Positions 44,250 through 57,126 of a DNA stretch of 64,000 nucleotides are shown here, in pieces. The stretch lies in assembly GCA_963693285.1 (NCBI GenBank), contig OY848919.1:9171461-9235460 (forward strand), given 5' to 3'. Within the stretch, counting starts at the first letter, position 1. The number at the start of each line of letters is the position of its first letter. A program made the translations under genes and the position numbers. Under the pieces are notes generated by a model, which saw only the letters and a list, made by a program, of their open reading frames with translations, was not told the origin of the DNA and did no database searches. The DNA comes from Xestospongia muta. Taxonomy: Eukaryota; Porifera; Demospongiae; Haplosclerida; Petrosiidae.

Positions 44250-46790
44250 GGATCCCAGAAATGTCAAAGTTTGCCCACTATGTTCATTTATGGTACCAAG
44301 CCTCATGTACTTGCTTAAACATGTCCGAGAGGTCTATGCACACAGACCTTGATTCTGTATCATCTGTTGCTTGGTGGTTGTCAAAAACAAATTAGAAAAT
44401 TCGAAGTTTACAGAAATCACGTGTATGATTTTCACACGGATTGTGATCCTGTTATTGAATCTTCTACCTTTCAAGATCAGGATAACCCTGATCATTGGTT
44501 GAATTGTGAAACTGACTCATTCCATGACTCAGAGATGACCTCATCCATTCTGTATTCAAAGAAAAGGGCTGCTGCTACATGGATTTTAAAAGTCCAAGAG
44601 ATGTACAAACTACCTCAGTCAACAATGGAACAAATTCTTAAGGATGTAACTGGGTTTTTTCAAAATATACTTATGGAACTCCATGATGAATTGAAGTCGA
44701 TCTTGTCAAATTCTGGTGCTGACCACACACAGCTTAAGGGATTTGATCAGTTATTTAGTGCTAACTCCTTCTATACCAATCGAGTCTTGGGATTAGAAAC
44801 CCAGCATGCACAGCTCAAATATTACAAAGAGTTGTTGAATTTTGTGGTAAGAAGTATTATAATAAGTACTGACTTTATGTTCTTGTTATTTTTACAGGAG
44901 CCAGAGCCAGTCCTTCTTGGCATCGAAAGACAGTGGACAGGGAGTGGGAAAAAGAGAAGATATGCTGAAGTGCGAAAAGAAATGATGTATATTCCTTTAT
45001 TGAAAACTATTCAGTCCTTCTTTTATAATACTGATGTTGTGAGAATGGTATGTTCAAAAACAAATGTGTACACTTTTTGAAAATGCATTATTAAATATTT
45101 TATCTTTAGGTTGAGATGGGCCATAATTCAGACAATGGAATTATTAGAGACTATTGTGATGCCGCTATGTTTTTAAAACATCCCCTCTTAACATTAAACT
45201 CAAACTTTCTTCGGATATTTCTATATTATGATGATTTGGAGGTATGTAACCCACTAGGTTCCAAACGTATTATCCACAAGCTGGGTAAGTTATTCATTCA
45301 TCCTTCTGATTTAATTTACAGTCTATCTCCACCTCTATACAATATAGCTGTATTTTATTTTGTCCTTGGGAACATACCTCCTTTATTCCACGCAAAGGTG
45401 AGTCGGATTCAACTAGCAACTATTGCAAAGAGTGAACATTTGAAGAAGTATGGTGCTAATACAATTTTGAAGCCTATTATAGAAGACATAAAGAAATTGG
45501 TAAGCAGTCACATCTACTGTAGCTTATTAATTTGTTCTTGAATTTTTTATAGGAAACAGGATATATCTTTCAGATTAGAGTACAGCCTCAAATGAAATGG
45601 GACACTCTCTGTTTGGTTCCTGCTGACAACTTGGCAAGCAATATATTAGGCGTCTATAAAGAAGGTTCCACTGCCCATAAAGGTTGTTGTCACTGCCTTG
45701 CTCTCCCCTCTGACATTCAGTCAATATTCACTGAATCCAAACTTACATTACGTAACCCTGACGAATGCAAAGCCAACTGTGAGGAATTAGAAAAAGCAAC
45801 TACTCAACGAGGCCGAGACAAGCAGTCTATGGAATTTGGGATCAACCAGTGGTCAATTTTGGATGAGTTACAGCACTTCAAAGTTTGTTCAGGACCCCTT
45901 GTACAGGACGTCATGCATGATGTCCTTGAAGGTACAAAAGTATACTTGCTTATTCATTTATTAAAACCTTCTATAGGTATTCTTAAGTATGAAGCAAAAG
46001 AACTCCTTCAGCAACACATAGACAAAGATAGCTACTACTCTTTAGAGTATCTAAACCAACAAATAACTGGCTTTGAGCTAGGATTAATGGAGATGAAGAA
46101 TCGACCATCAACTATTGCTTTGTCTACCCTACGCAGTAATGATCACAAACTGAAGCAAGAAGGTAACAAGGGTTTCAACATTCAGTTTGTTTTTTTTAAC
46201 TTCACTGCACAAATGTGGTTGCTAGGAAGGGTTCTACCATTGATGGTTGGGGACAAAGTTCATAGTGGTGACGGAGTTTTGGATCAATTTTTTGGACTTA
46301 CTGGAGATTGTGGATATCCTAATGGCCCCAGAGCTCACTGAAGATGATGTAGCTAATCTAGTAACATAAATTTCAAACCACCATCAACAGTTCAAACTGC
46401 TGTATCCTAATGTCTCCATCACTCCTAAAATGCATTATATTGTGCACATGCCAAGGCTGATTCTTGAGTGAGTTTATGCAAATAACAAGTCTCAGACAGA
46501 CATATACATGTATGCAATTGTCAATTGTTATATTTTAACAGATTTGGATCACTAAGACAACACTGGACGATGCGTTTTGAAGCAAAACACTCCTATTTCA
46601 CAAAACTCACTCAAAGTGTTGGTAACTTTATCAATCTACCATACACTCTGGCCATACATCATCAGAAACTTCAATGCTACCACAGGATGAATAATTTTGA
46701 GTGTCATTCAGGAACAGTGTATATTGGTCCAGGTGAATACGTAATTTCTCATTTGCTGTCATTTTCACCTCATTCATCTAGGTGACATTG
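44250..46790 (+). pseudogene. multi-exon C2H2/transposase-like gene, decayed
   Basis: Starts with C2H2-like fingers (VCPLCSFMVPSLMYLLKHVR; second around CQKQIRKFEVYRNHVYDFH, in another frame). Exons 44349-44848, about 44899-45048 and from 45110 join over small introns, including a 66-nt one near 45283. The body carries a signature found in a large family of transposase-like invertebrate and fish proteins: YYDDLEVCNPLGSKRIIHKL, IQLATIAKSEHLKKYG, VPADNLASN, VQDVMHDVLEGTKVYLLIHL, and later HWTMRFEAKHSYF. One extra T in a T6 run near 46288-46293 shifts the frame, and a TAA follows near 46366-46368, so this copy is dead. I cannot name the transposon superfamily. Confidence 0.65.
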
Positions 46791-47700
46791 TGTCTGCTTT
46801 GGTTGCTCCACCAGAGTTAGCTGAGTGCTCAGGAGATATTACAAGGTTATTATGATTACACTGTTAGAATCTCCCACCTACATGTACCAATTTTTTAATT
46901 AATTTCCGCTATTGAACAAATTTCTGAGAATAACTCTACCTGAAAGTATTACAATTTTAAACATGCAATCACTAAACCCTCCCTTCCTAGCAAGTGACTT
47001 GGCTATAAGACTAGCTATATTTGTTGTTGTAAATTTAGAACTGCCTTGATTTGGCATCAAGTACTATTAAGGTTATTTTGTGCCTTGGTGGTGAAGATGG
47101 ACACAGATTATCCTTGTGTTTGGGAAGCTGCTCAATATATTTGTCTTTAATTATAATGAAGTTTATTTTGAAGTACAAGTTTTAAACACGTTAGAATTTA
47201 ATTGTCACTATCATTGTTTTGTTGTTCAAATGTCCTCAGTAAAATCCACTGTCAAATACAACAATCTTTTTTCATTTCAACCACATCAAATTAGAACAAT
47301 GCCTGTTTGTCATTCAATCATACACTGTATAGTTCCTAAATATTATTTTACATCTTAATTTTAATGAATTAATAATGAATAATCTTAATAAATGAATTAA
47401 TAATAAATTAATTTATCATAATTAAGGATTCATGAGTTAGCAAAGTAAAAGGCAGATTAAATTATGTCGTCACTGATTCAAATTTTATGTCGAATGCATG
47501 TGTTCGGTACTGTGCCTCTATTTACACCTCACCGCTTTACCTTACACCCTATAGTAGATTTACACCCCTAAAACAAGAATAAGTTTTAGAGTAGAGGAGT
47601 CAATATTTTCACCCAATTCGATGTGGTAACGTCACCAGTACACGTGATTTGTGGTGTGGGTGTTGTCAACTCGCGGGCGCGGATGTCGCGGATAAAATTC
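46791..47700. other. no gene; CpG-rich patch at the end
   Basis: AT-rich, then from about 47640 a patch with many CpGs (ctcgcgggcgcggatgtcgc) directly before the next ORF. It may be the promoter of the element that follows. Confidence 0.45.
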
Positions 47701-47713
47701 CCGGGAAACTTTA

Positions 47714-50700
47714 ATGGAGTGCGAGTTCAACTCCAAGCCTAAGTGGGCAGTTGATCATGGCTTACAACTCTGTGGACAATATTGTGAAGGGTTTGTAGAT
47801 GATTATGAAGCAGTCCTTAACAGTCACATGATAGAAACTCTCAACTCATACGGAGTAAGAAGATCCAGGCAAGCTGCCAGTACTTTGCACAAGTTTATAT
47901 TTGATAACAAAGAAAACATTGAGGATAATCTAAATCTGGACACTAGTAGCTCAACTACAGAGGTATGTTGGATTGATCAGAGTACAAAAAAGTATAGTTT
48001 GTATATGAAGATTTTCTAAATGAGAAAAAAAAGATTGTGTAATAGCCAAAGTACATGTATGTGAAGGAAATTTTCTAACATCTTTCATTGTAAATAAATA
48101 GAGGGAAAATAAATATTTTTACTGAAAAAAAGTTCAGTCTTGTGGTATTACAAATTATTAATGATTATTGTTTTCCAGGTGGTTGGTAGTGATGTCCGGC
48201 TATACTGGCACAAATCTGAGGGGGAAAAAAGAGATTAGTTTTAATGTTATTCCATTCTCAGTAAATGAAATGAAGGTACTGGATTGCCAGTTTGGGAAAA
48301 ATATTATAAAGAAAAGCCTAAACAGAAAAAGAAAGTGTGGCTACAAGGCACACGAAAAATAGGATGTATGGCACACATTGAAGTAAAAGGGTTTACTTTA
48401 TATCCAGAATATGGCATCAACCAATGTGAGAGAGTAGGCCTTTCCAAATGGAAAGTGTGATGCCTGGAAGAAGACAAACTTAAGGAGTTAAACAAAATGC
48501 TACGTGCTAAAAATCCAGTAAAAACAGAAGCTAGGTACTATGTGTCTTTTCCATCAATGAAGCCCACTCAGAACATCCAATTGGCTTAGAAGCTATTCAT
48601 ACCCAAAAAGTACACAAAAAAGTTGCTCAAAAAATAATTGAGATGGTAACATCAGGTATAACCGACACATCAAAGGTTAAATACTTTGTAGACAATTATC
48701 TTTGTAAAGAAATTCAGCACAAACCAAATCCTCATGACAGAGCATTTTACACTCTCAAGCAAGACATCATTAACCATATTGGGATGGCTAAAAGGGCAAT
48801 TGATTTATCAAAATTTGATCAAAAAAACTTACGAATAAAAGTGGAACAGTGGAAGAAAGAAAATGAAATTTCATCCTTCTATTATAGACCACTTGGAAAG
48901 AAGACAACCTCAACTGAAAGCACAGACAAGGCTGAGGAAGGTAAAGAAACATTTCTTTATGTTCATCAAGAGAAATGGCAAAGGGAATTATTAACAACAT
49001 ATGGAAACACCATTACGCTAATGGATGCAACATACAAAACAACAAAGTAGAGTCTTCTGCTTTTTTTTCTGTGTGTGAAAACTAATGTTAACTACACAGT
49101 AGTTGCTGAGTTTGTTATTGAATCAGAAAATACAGATCAAATTTTTGAGGCTCTGTCAGTAATCAAGCTATGGAAACCTGGTTGGAACCCTAAATACTTC
49201 ATTACAGACTACTCAGAAGCAGAAATGAGTGCTATTAATATGCTTTTCCCCGAAACTCAGCTGTATCTTTGTGAATTTCATATGAAACAGGCTTGGGATA
49301 GATGGGTAAAAGATAAAAAACATGGCCTAAGTGATATTCAAGCAGCTACACTGTTGGACCTTCTCAGAGACTGTGCAAATGCACCAGTTAACTCAAATGT
49401 TGAAGATCAACCAGCTGATTTTCTATTTAAACAAGCTCTTCAGCAACTTACATCTTCCAACAACTGGAAGAACAACAAACAGGTTCAACAATGGCTGCCT
49501 ACAACATGGCTATCATGCCCTACACTTTGGGCATGCTCATATAGGGATCAGACTTACCATGCAGCAGTAAACACAACAAATGGAATGGAATCACAAAACA
49601 AGCTTCTTAAATATAGCTATCTTCCATGACAAAAGAATATTACCATATAAAGATTAGCCACTGTGCTTTATGAGGACTTTAATCCAGATATTCATCACAA
49701 GTACCTCTTCCTTAACTACAAGACATCTTCATATTACAGAAACTACAATGATTTCGTTCCTAGATATCTACATGGACGGCCACGTCAAGTGATTCTTCAT
49801 TGCCTAGAAAGGAAAAGTAGTTGTAGAAAATATGATGAATCAAATATTATTAGCCATGATACAGTGAATGGAGTGTTCACAATCAAAGGGTCATCAAGCA
49901 AACTGCACACAATAAATTTTGGAACTACAAATGGGGAGCCTTCTTGTACATGCCTTGACTAAATACAGTGGAAACTACCATGCAAACATTTTTTTGCTGT
50001 GTATAAGTTTTTTGATAAGTGGGGATGGGACAGCCTACCTGAACAATACAAGTGTCAACCCCACATTTCTTCTGACAAAGGGAGCCTGTCAACAGACAAC
50101 CAGCCAACATGCAGTAGTGATCTTATTCAAACAGACACTGATGAATGTTCAAATCTGGAATTATCAAGCAAGCAGGTATGAATTTAATTCACAGAAATTT
50201 CGCATGTACAATCATATTAATGCTATTTGTTGTCCTGATTTTACAGCTGTCATGACTATACGCTTGAGAAATTGATGTCAAGCTGTGAGAATAATCCTGA
50301 AAGAGTTAGAGTCTCTTTTCTTTAGATATAGCAAGTGATGATGTAATCAAAGAACTTCAAGATGAATTACACACAATAAAGGTCAAGTATCAAAAAAATG
50401 TTAGCAAAGAAAATGGGCTACACTTGCATACTCAAGTACAGCCGACAAGCTCATTTGAGTAAGTTCGAAAATTGAAGATAAAGTATAGCCGTTTTAGGCA
50501 ACAAATAGTTCCTTATGATTCCCTAATCCCCAAAACAAAAGTAGGACGACCTAGAAATGAATATCACTATCGAAACAGAGTAGGAAAAAAAGCATCCAAT
50601 TGGTGCAAGGTAACATTCTGTGTCGACAACTAAATTAGTTCAAATTTATCATTCTCTTAATCTTTTCAGAGGACATTATCATCTATACAAGATAAAGAAA

Positions 50701-51004
50701 ATGGTTTGGCTGGTACAAATAAGACAAATTCAACCTCCTCTACAGCCTTGCAAACCACCGACTCAAAGTATGTAGTATGTACACATGTATAGTTGGCCAT
50801 TATCAATACAAAATCATCGCATTTATTACAGAAAAACAAAAACACTTACATGGTCACTGTGGTGAGTGAGAGAATTGTTTAAGGCCTGATTGCGGTCAGT
50901 GTGTAAAATGCCTCGACAAAAAGAAATTTGGTGGTCCTGGGCGGAAAAAGAAAGCTTGTAAGTACAGAAAATGCATTGGAATTAAGAATGTCAACCATGA
51001 GTAG
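47714..51004 (+). pseudogene. MULE/SWIM transposase-like gene with C-terminal CXXC finger, decayed
   Basis: N-terminal part with YPEYGINQCE preceded by KKVWLQGTRKIGCMAHIEVK, as in CaRF-like proteins. Then a MULE transposase core (TITLMDATYKTTK, YFITDYSEAEMSAINMLFPE, LYLCEFHMKQAWDRWV). Then a SWIM zinc finger (PSCTCLD...LPCKHFFAVYKF), a GRPR AT-hook-like motif near 50545, and a CXXC finger at 50850-51004. In-frame stops: TAG 49048-49050 (for an aromatic residue), TGA 49627-49629, TAA 49960-49962 (in the SWIM finger, where Trp is usual) and TGA in the CXXC finger. An autonomous-type element no longer able to make a full protein. Confidence 0.7.
50850..51004 (+). pseudogene. CXXC zinc-finger exon
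   Basis: After an attacag acceptor the exon reads HGHCGE-stop-ENC, then [20 protein letters not shown], then [12 protein letters not shown], ending in TAG. This is the CXXC finger pattern (CGxCxxC...DCGxCxxC.D..KFGG...C..R.C) of DNMT1, MLL, CFP1 and TET proteins, which bind unmethylated CpG. One zinc-ligand Cys codon is TGA. Confidence 0.8.
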
Positions 51005-51274
51005 CAATCAACAGTACAGGTAAGTGCATTGTACATGTATATCACAATTTGTTCATTTGTCATATGTATAGGCCACAGACAAAAATACTTCCATTCATGC
51101 CTTACCTGAAGCAGGTTATGGCCATCCCCAGTGTTATCCTCAGTCATCTGTCCAGTCTATTGTGAAATTAATCTATAATCATCCTTAAGCTTGAGTCAGT
51201 ATTCAGTTATTAATTTATTTTTTCGTAAACTAATTATTATTGTAATTATTTAAATACTAATACGTTTTGTGACC

Positions 51275-51785
51275 TCGCCACATCAAGTTGGGTGAAAAAA
51301 TTGACTCCCTTATCCCCATGAGTCGCACTACCCAAATTAATTCATTATCTGGCTTAAGTGCTGCAAGGTCACGTTCTTGTAAACTAAATTTAGAGAGAAA
51401 GCTCCTCCCCTTTAATAAAGCCACAATCTGGAACCGGATATACTTTGTTAAAGTTAAAACTGCTATGTGCGTTTGCACTTAACACATGTTATATTCTTTT
51501 TCTTTCAGATAATACGACGCTTGTGAACAGGACACAGAGTTGTCTTTTTCTTGTAACATCAATATCACTAACTCTGTCTATGATTGTGACATCTATAACT
51601 CTCCTTTACCAACCCTGGATAATGGCACTTTGAAAACTCAACTGGTACTCTAAAACTGTACAACCAACGTTTTCTGCTTTTCAGTTTGGTATTTCAAAAA
51701 TACAGTAAATCTGTGGATCTATTAAACAGAAGGTAGACTCATTTCAAAAGGAGTCTACCAATACTGAATGAGGCAAGAAGTAAAC
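51275..51785. repeat. dispersed repeat, copy B
   Basis: Reverse-orientation partner of 33490-34130, about 17.5 kb away. The block encoding EQDTELSFSCNINITNSVYD is on the plus strand here and ends TLKTQLVL. It follows a 'tttctttcag' acceptor-like sequence, suggesting a mobilised exon. Confidence 0.7.
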
Positions 51786-54361
51786 ATTGCCTGAGATATA
51801 CTTGTTAATGTTGTAAAAGCTTTACATAGTTCGTACCACCACTAAAGCCTCTTGCCTTTTATAATGGAAGGATGTGGAGTTGATAACAGCTATGTTCCCC
51901 TAGATTTAATAATTTCTGTGACATGATTTATGACATTATGACATTATTTGACTTGCATCCTTTGCTAACAATATAAAGTAATTCATTATCACCTACACAA
52001 GTATTAAGTAGATTGATTATTGATATATATATATTTATATATATTTACACACACACACACACACATATATATTTATATACACACACACATATATACAGTT
52101 TACTTCTGCAGTAAGCCACACTCCTGGCTGTAAGGTATAGTTTCTTACTTGTCTTTTAACAATAATGGCTTCGTTCTAGCAAAAGCACCTTGAAATATGC
52201 AAGGCTTCTTAATGAATGCATGACATTGTTTATATCTGCAGTTGAATCGATACCAGAAGTAAACTGCTGGGGATATATTCTTAGTATTAAAGCAGTTATC
52301 ATAATGATAATACTTGTGTTTTATATTGTAGCAGCAGTATAACCTTGTACCAGAGAAGAAGCCACTGATAATAACAACCATGCAATTATTGAAGAGGATC
52401 ATGAGAGTCATATAAAGGAAAGTGAAACTAATAAAAGAAGGAGTTTAATTCAGTATGAAGTATATAAAGAAACAAGTTTTTGTGGAACATACATCATACT
52501 GTGAAGTTATAACATTAAGTTGTTACATAGATTAATAGAGTTACATGCTAATGTAATTGCAATGAGTGTTATATAGGTATATGGATTATCTATAGAACTT
52601 TTTATAAATCTGAAACAGATATTTTGTAATTATCATAAAGTTACCATACCAAAATCATCAACATTAACATGCAATGAACACAAAAATGGCATAATTAGTT
52701 ATGTGAACTAAGCATATATAGCCTTGTACTTTTAGTACATCATGCTGAATATATATGAGATTGCAGCCATGTTTATTTTTAAATTTGTACATGTATGTAT
52801 TTTATCTAAATGTGCATCGAAATTGTTACTAATTTACTTTCATTAATTAGTTCCAATAATTACTTGTGCTTTTGACATGACCTTCTTTTTTTTAAAAAAT
52901 AACCATTTCAAGTTTCATAACCAATCCACAATCCTCATATACATAACAATAATAGTTTGTTTTTTACTCAAAAATGCAGTGTGGTCAAAGTAATTTGTAG
53001 CAAACAAAACTACCATTAATAGTGACAACAAATTACATTTATATAATAACATCATAGTGTACTATATATTGTTAGTGAGTAACTGATATATATTGAAGAG
53101 ATTTAACTCATCATAATACACAAATTATACAAGTAATAAAATGACATATAGGTTTATATTACAATATATTATAAAGTAATAAAGTGACAAGGACAGACAA
53201 GTGTAGATAGTGGTGATTGTTAGTAACAAATTGTTATGTAAGTAGTAGTGGGTTGCACACTGCAAAATTGGACAGTGACATATTTACTTTGTACAAGTGA
53301 ACAGTGTGGCATTTACTACAGTATTACATTGTATATTTATTATGGTAACAGATTGCTTAATTTTACATATCATTATGATTATATATAATATATTAATCTT
53401 ATATTTACATGTTATTTTCCAATCTCTATGCTGTGACTTTTGTGGTTGCATGCTTAGCATTGCAAAGTCAAGGACCAAACCACTCTCTCTCTCTCTCTTC
53501 TTATATAGTTATTCATTATCAATGATTACATTAAAAGAAAGAATTTTTAAGCCTGGAAATGTTAATTTATATTGTAAGTTTTAGTAGATATAAATAGAAC
53601 ATGTATAGTGATTGCCAGTTATCCTGTATAGAATGTTTGGTATGTACTAAATCTTACTGTGTCAAACAGATGGCTGCTTAGGCCATTGTAACTGCCCTAC
53701 ACAACAAAACTTCCTCTAAAGATAACTACGTTATAGTGTACAAGAAGATAGATAACGTAAGAAAGAATGTAATCTTTTTTTGTATATATAGCTAGCATCT
53801 ATGTGAGTAAAACTGTATTTCCTTTTGCCATGACGTGAATATCGTATCTAGTGTCCATATATATTTACACATATATAGCTATCTAGAAGCATTGTAACAC
53901 TAACTCTCTATAAATCAAACCTGGCAATCTCTTGTAAAACTCTCTGTCTCCCATCCACTCAAGCTCCCTTATTAGGTTTTACATTCACTTATGTCACAAC
54001 TCACTCCACAACTCACAACCATCATAATTATACATACTCACTGTCTCATAGCGAGTTAGGACAATAAGAGAAAATAGTATTTAATAGAACTGAAGAAATA
54101 CTGTAATGGAATGGCTCTGAAAACTTAATATGGAAAAGCTGTATATATAATTCACTTTTGATCATTTACTAATTCTTTTTTAACAATGCTGAAAAAATAA
54201 CAAGAAAAAATTACAAAAAATAAAGTATTTAATTAACACTGCTATATTGTTCTTAAATGACTATAGACTTTAGAATTAATGTTTACTCAGCTTCTGTGTA
54301 CTTGCAACTAAATTTGATATAAGAGAGAATAATTTGCTATTTACTAAAACATTTAACATAC
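51786..54361. other. no gene; microsatellites
   Basis: AT-rich intergenic region with (TA)n/(AC)n microsatellites at about 52020-52096 and none of the cluster exons recognised. It lies behind the 3' end of gene 3 (minus strand). Confidence 0.5.
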
Positions 54362-54678
54362 CTCACTTAATTTTGACATGATTTCATCAGCTAAGTCTTT
54401 TCGACTAAAATCATCTCTCAAAATATATACCAAAATCATCAAGACATTAGGATCATACTCAGTACGACTTCTTAGATCATCAAGAATGGTTTCAAGACGC
54501 TCCTCATGTGTATGTCCACAGGTCCTGTCTCTTACTCTCTTGTAACAATCTTCAGAAATAATTTGTTTTGAAAATAATATCCTTGCCAGAGCAAATGGAT
54601 CAATACATGATCTAACAATATGATCTGTAGATTGAACTAAAGCTATCTTCGTTGCTTTACAGTTCAAAAGAGTGTTAT
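54362..54678 (-). CDS. gene 3 CARD-like exon
   Basis: About 105 residues: HIVRSCIDPFALARILFSKQ, IISEDCYKRVRDRTCGHTHE, ERLETILDDLRSRTEYDPNV, then SRKDLADEIMSKLSE. It aligns along its length with the gene 1 CARD-like exon (both start with a codon split after its first base, AT...). It could alternatively be the first big exon of a separate downstream gene, but no ROCO exon follows it. Confidence 0.7.
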
Positions 54679-57126
54679 CTGTGAAAGAGTAATAATTACA
54701 TTATTAACACATTAATTACATGGGTATAATTATAGTTATTACATACTATCAATAATGATTCAAAGACTGGATTTTTTGCAGAGACTGAGTATTTAAAGAC
54801 TGGCTTCATATATTAGACTGTCATTACTGTTATATTACCTTTACCTTGTTTAGAAGCTTGAGCGTCTTCTAGACCTCTAGACTCTTCACAAACTTTGTAA
54901 GGGAAGGAGGTAATTACATCATTTAAATCATGTAATAAATAAAAGGAAGTAATGTAACAATTACTTCAGAAGGAAATTAAGGAAAAAAACAATAAACACT
55001 AATACAAAGTAGTTGTTACATCAAAAACTCACCTTCCTCTTCAACTGCTGATTTAAACCAAGATAGCTGACGTGATTTATTAATAGGAACAGGATCAGTT
55101 GTATCATCTTTACAACAAAAAAGTATTGTTTTGTCTTCACTCAAACGACATAGGTGTTCTGTTGTATTACAAATTGAACAATGAAAACATTCCTCAGGAT
55201 CTTTTACACTATCCAAATAATGGAATTTGTCAACAACAGCAATGATACCTTCTTTAATAACTTCACGAATACAATAACACTCATTTTGTGGACAAGTATA
55301 TAATACCTCCAGCCTGTAAATAGCATCTATTAATAGAACAGCTCCTTCAGGATTAGTACAAGCTAAGCGAATAGCATTACGATGTTGTGATTTGTCAACT
55401 TGTGAGAGTGTAAATTTTGGTGGAAATTGGCGAGAGAGAAGATTGACAACTAGTGCAGGAAATAGACCTTGAGGAAGAGTCCTCTCGTTCCATATTAAAA
55501 CAAGAGGATCTACTTTCTTTTTGAATGGCTCTCTTAAAGACTCTAAATTATTGGTAGTTGGTAGTACACAAGGGATGAAATACTCCCTTGTCTTAAGAGG
55601 TAGAGGTGATATGATAAATAAATGTTCCATTAAATTCAAAAAATCATCAGCTGAGAACTCCTTTGAAAAACCTTGTGATAGAGATCCTGTCAATAAATTT
55701 TTTGAAAAGATTCCACGTGTCTTCAGTTTCTCATGAGTATCAACATCAACATGAATACCTAGTGTTCTCTTTAAGTGATCAACAGCATCAGCAAAAGAAA
55801 TACTAATCAATAGAGACAGTTTGTTAAGAAGTGGCTTTGGATTAAGGAAGACAACATTAGGAAGGACTTCTGGAAAATAAAGGTAAATAGTCAAATCATG
55901 ATAGTACAGTAAGGCAGCATTTACATCACCCTTATCCATTTCAAGAGCAGTGCCAATACAGATACATTCAGACTTGCTAACAATAGAGCTATTAGAAGAC
56001 ATTTTGTGCTCCTCTAGATCTAACTGAAACAAGAACCATCGAACAGGAATCTCTGCCTCAATATACGACTGACATATTTCACGGCGAACTTCCTCAGCTA
56101 TTGTTTGTCTGTTTATATCATTAGCAATTGTGTTAACAGGAAATATCACTTCCTTTCCATGAAATCGATGTAAAATTAAAACATCTCCATATTGTTTTAA
56201 TGTTGAATATAGTTTACTGTTTTTCTCATCTAAAGACTCACCAGACTCTCTTATCTTATCAAAAAATGTTCCTAGTACTAGAGAGAGTGGCTTTTTTGAT
56301 GAACAAGGAATACACGGTAAATTAGGTGGATTGACAGATGTGAGCGAGCGAAATGATGCTTCAATAAGTTGTAGATTAGTGATTTGTCGTTCCACTGGAT
56401 TACCAATTTCTTTTCCTTCAACACTGAAGTAAAATTTGGATGTGTCTTCAAGGTTTTCATTTAGTTTGTGTGTGATAATATTTACTGAATTATAACGTAA
56501 TAAAATAGGAGCAATGTCTAGAAAAGCAGCTTGACCTCCAGAGTCTACTGCATATATCCAGTGTGACTCCAAGAGAGGAGTTGACATCTTCACATCAGGT
56601 AATATCTCTAGGATTTCTTTAGTAGCATTAGAAACTGGAGATGGTAACAACCCTTGAGGTTGAGAGCTAGTTTCCACAGATGCTTCATTCTCTTGTTGTT
56701 CAATATCTTGTGCTTCATCAGAAGAAGAATGATCACTACCATCATCTTTATCACTATGTACTGTTAGTGATGAACGTGGTTTGACCCCCTTCTTGATGGC
56801 TTCAGCAAGCATCTCCTTTAGTAGGTCAATATCTACCTTAATAAAAGACTGGGTATCTTCACCAACTACGAGAGGCGTAGTCGTTACCATTCTTACTTCA
56901 GGTACTGCCACTACTGGAGTGCTATCATGATATTTTGGTGGATCTTCATTAAGTAATAGTTTCATAAAAGATGATTTTCCACTTCCAGGAGGACCAGAAA
57001 CAGACTGCTTGGTCCATTTAACTTTGACATGTCCCTCTTTAAGAGCACTTTTAAGCACACCAGAATAATCTTTGACATGATCACCATTATGAATACCTGC
57101 ATTAAGTAGAATGCTATCATTATCTC
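54362..57126 (-). CDS. gene 3: ROCO GTPase-CARD protein (5' end missing)
   Basis: Minus strand. ROCO exon 57126-55033 (phase 1-1), linker exon 54892-54845 (phase 1-1; CEESRGLEDAQASKQ), CARD-like exon 54678-54362 (enters phase 1, exits phase 0; if not spliced further it ends EVC-stop). Phases agree across both introns. ROCO motifs: SGPPGSGKSS intact, VDSGGQAAF, LGTFFDKI, ALLYYHDLTIYLYFPEVLPN, FHCSICNTTEHLCRL. It is very close to gene 1 in sequence. The order is ROCO then CARD, the reverse of gene 1. The ROCO exon begins with a split codon, so a 5' exon must exist or was lost; none is visible. It may be a truncated paralogue that kept an open frame. Confidence 0.7.

Noticed and set aside
50850..51004. 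In-frame TGA in the CXXC finger (and at 1134-1136) as selenocysteine
   Set aside because: Other stops (TAG, TAA) occur in the same element, no SECIS-like structure was noticed, and decay explains the pattern more simply.
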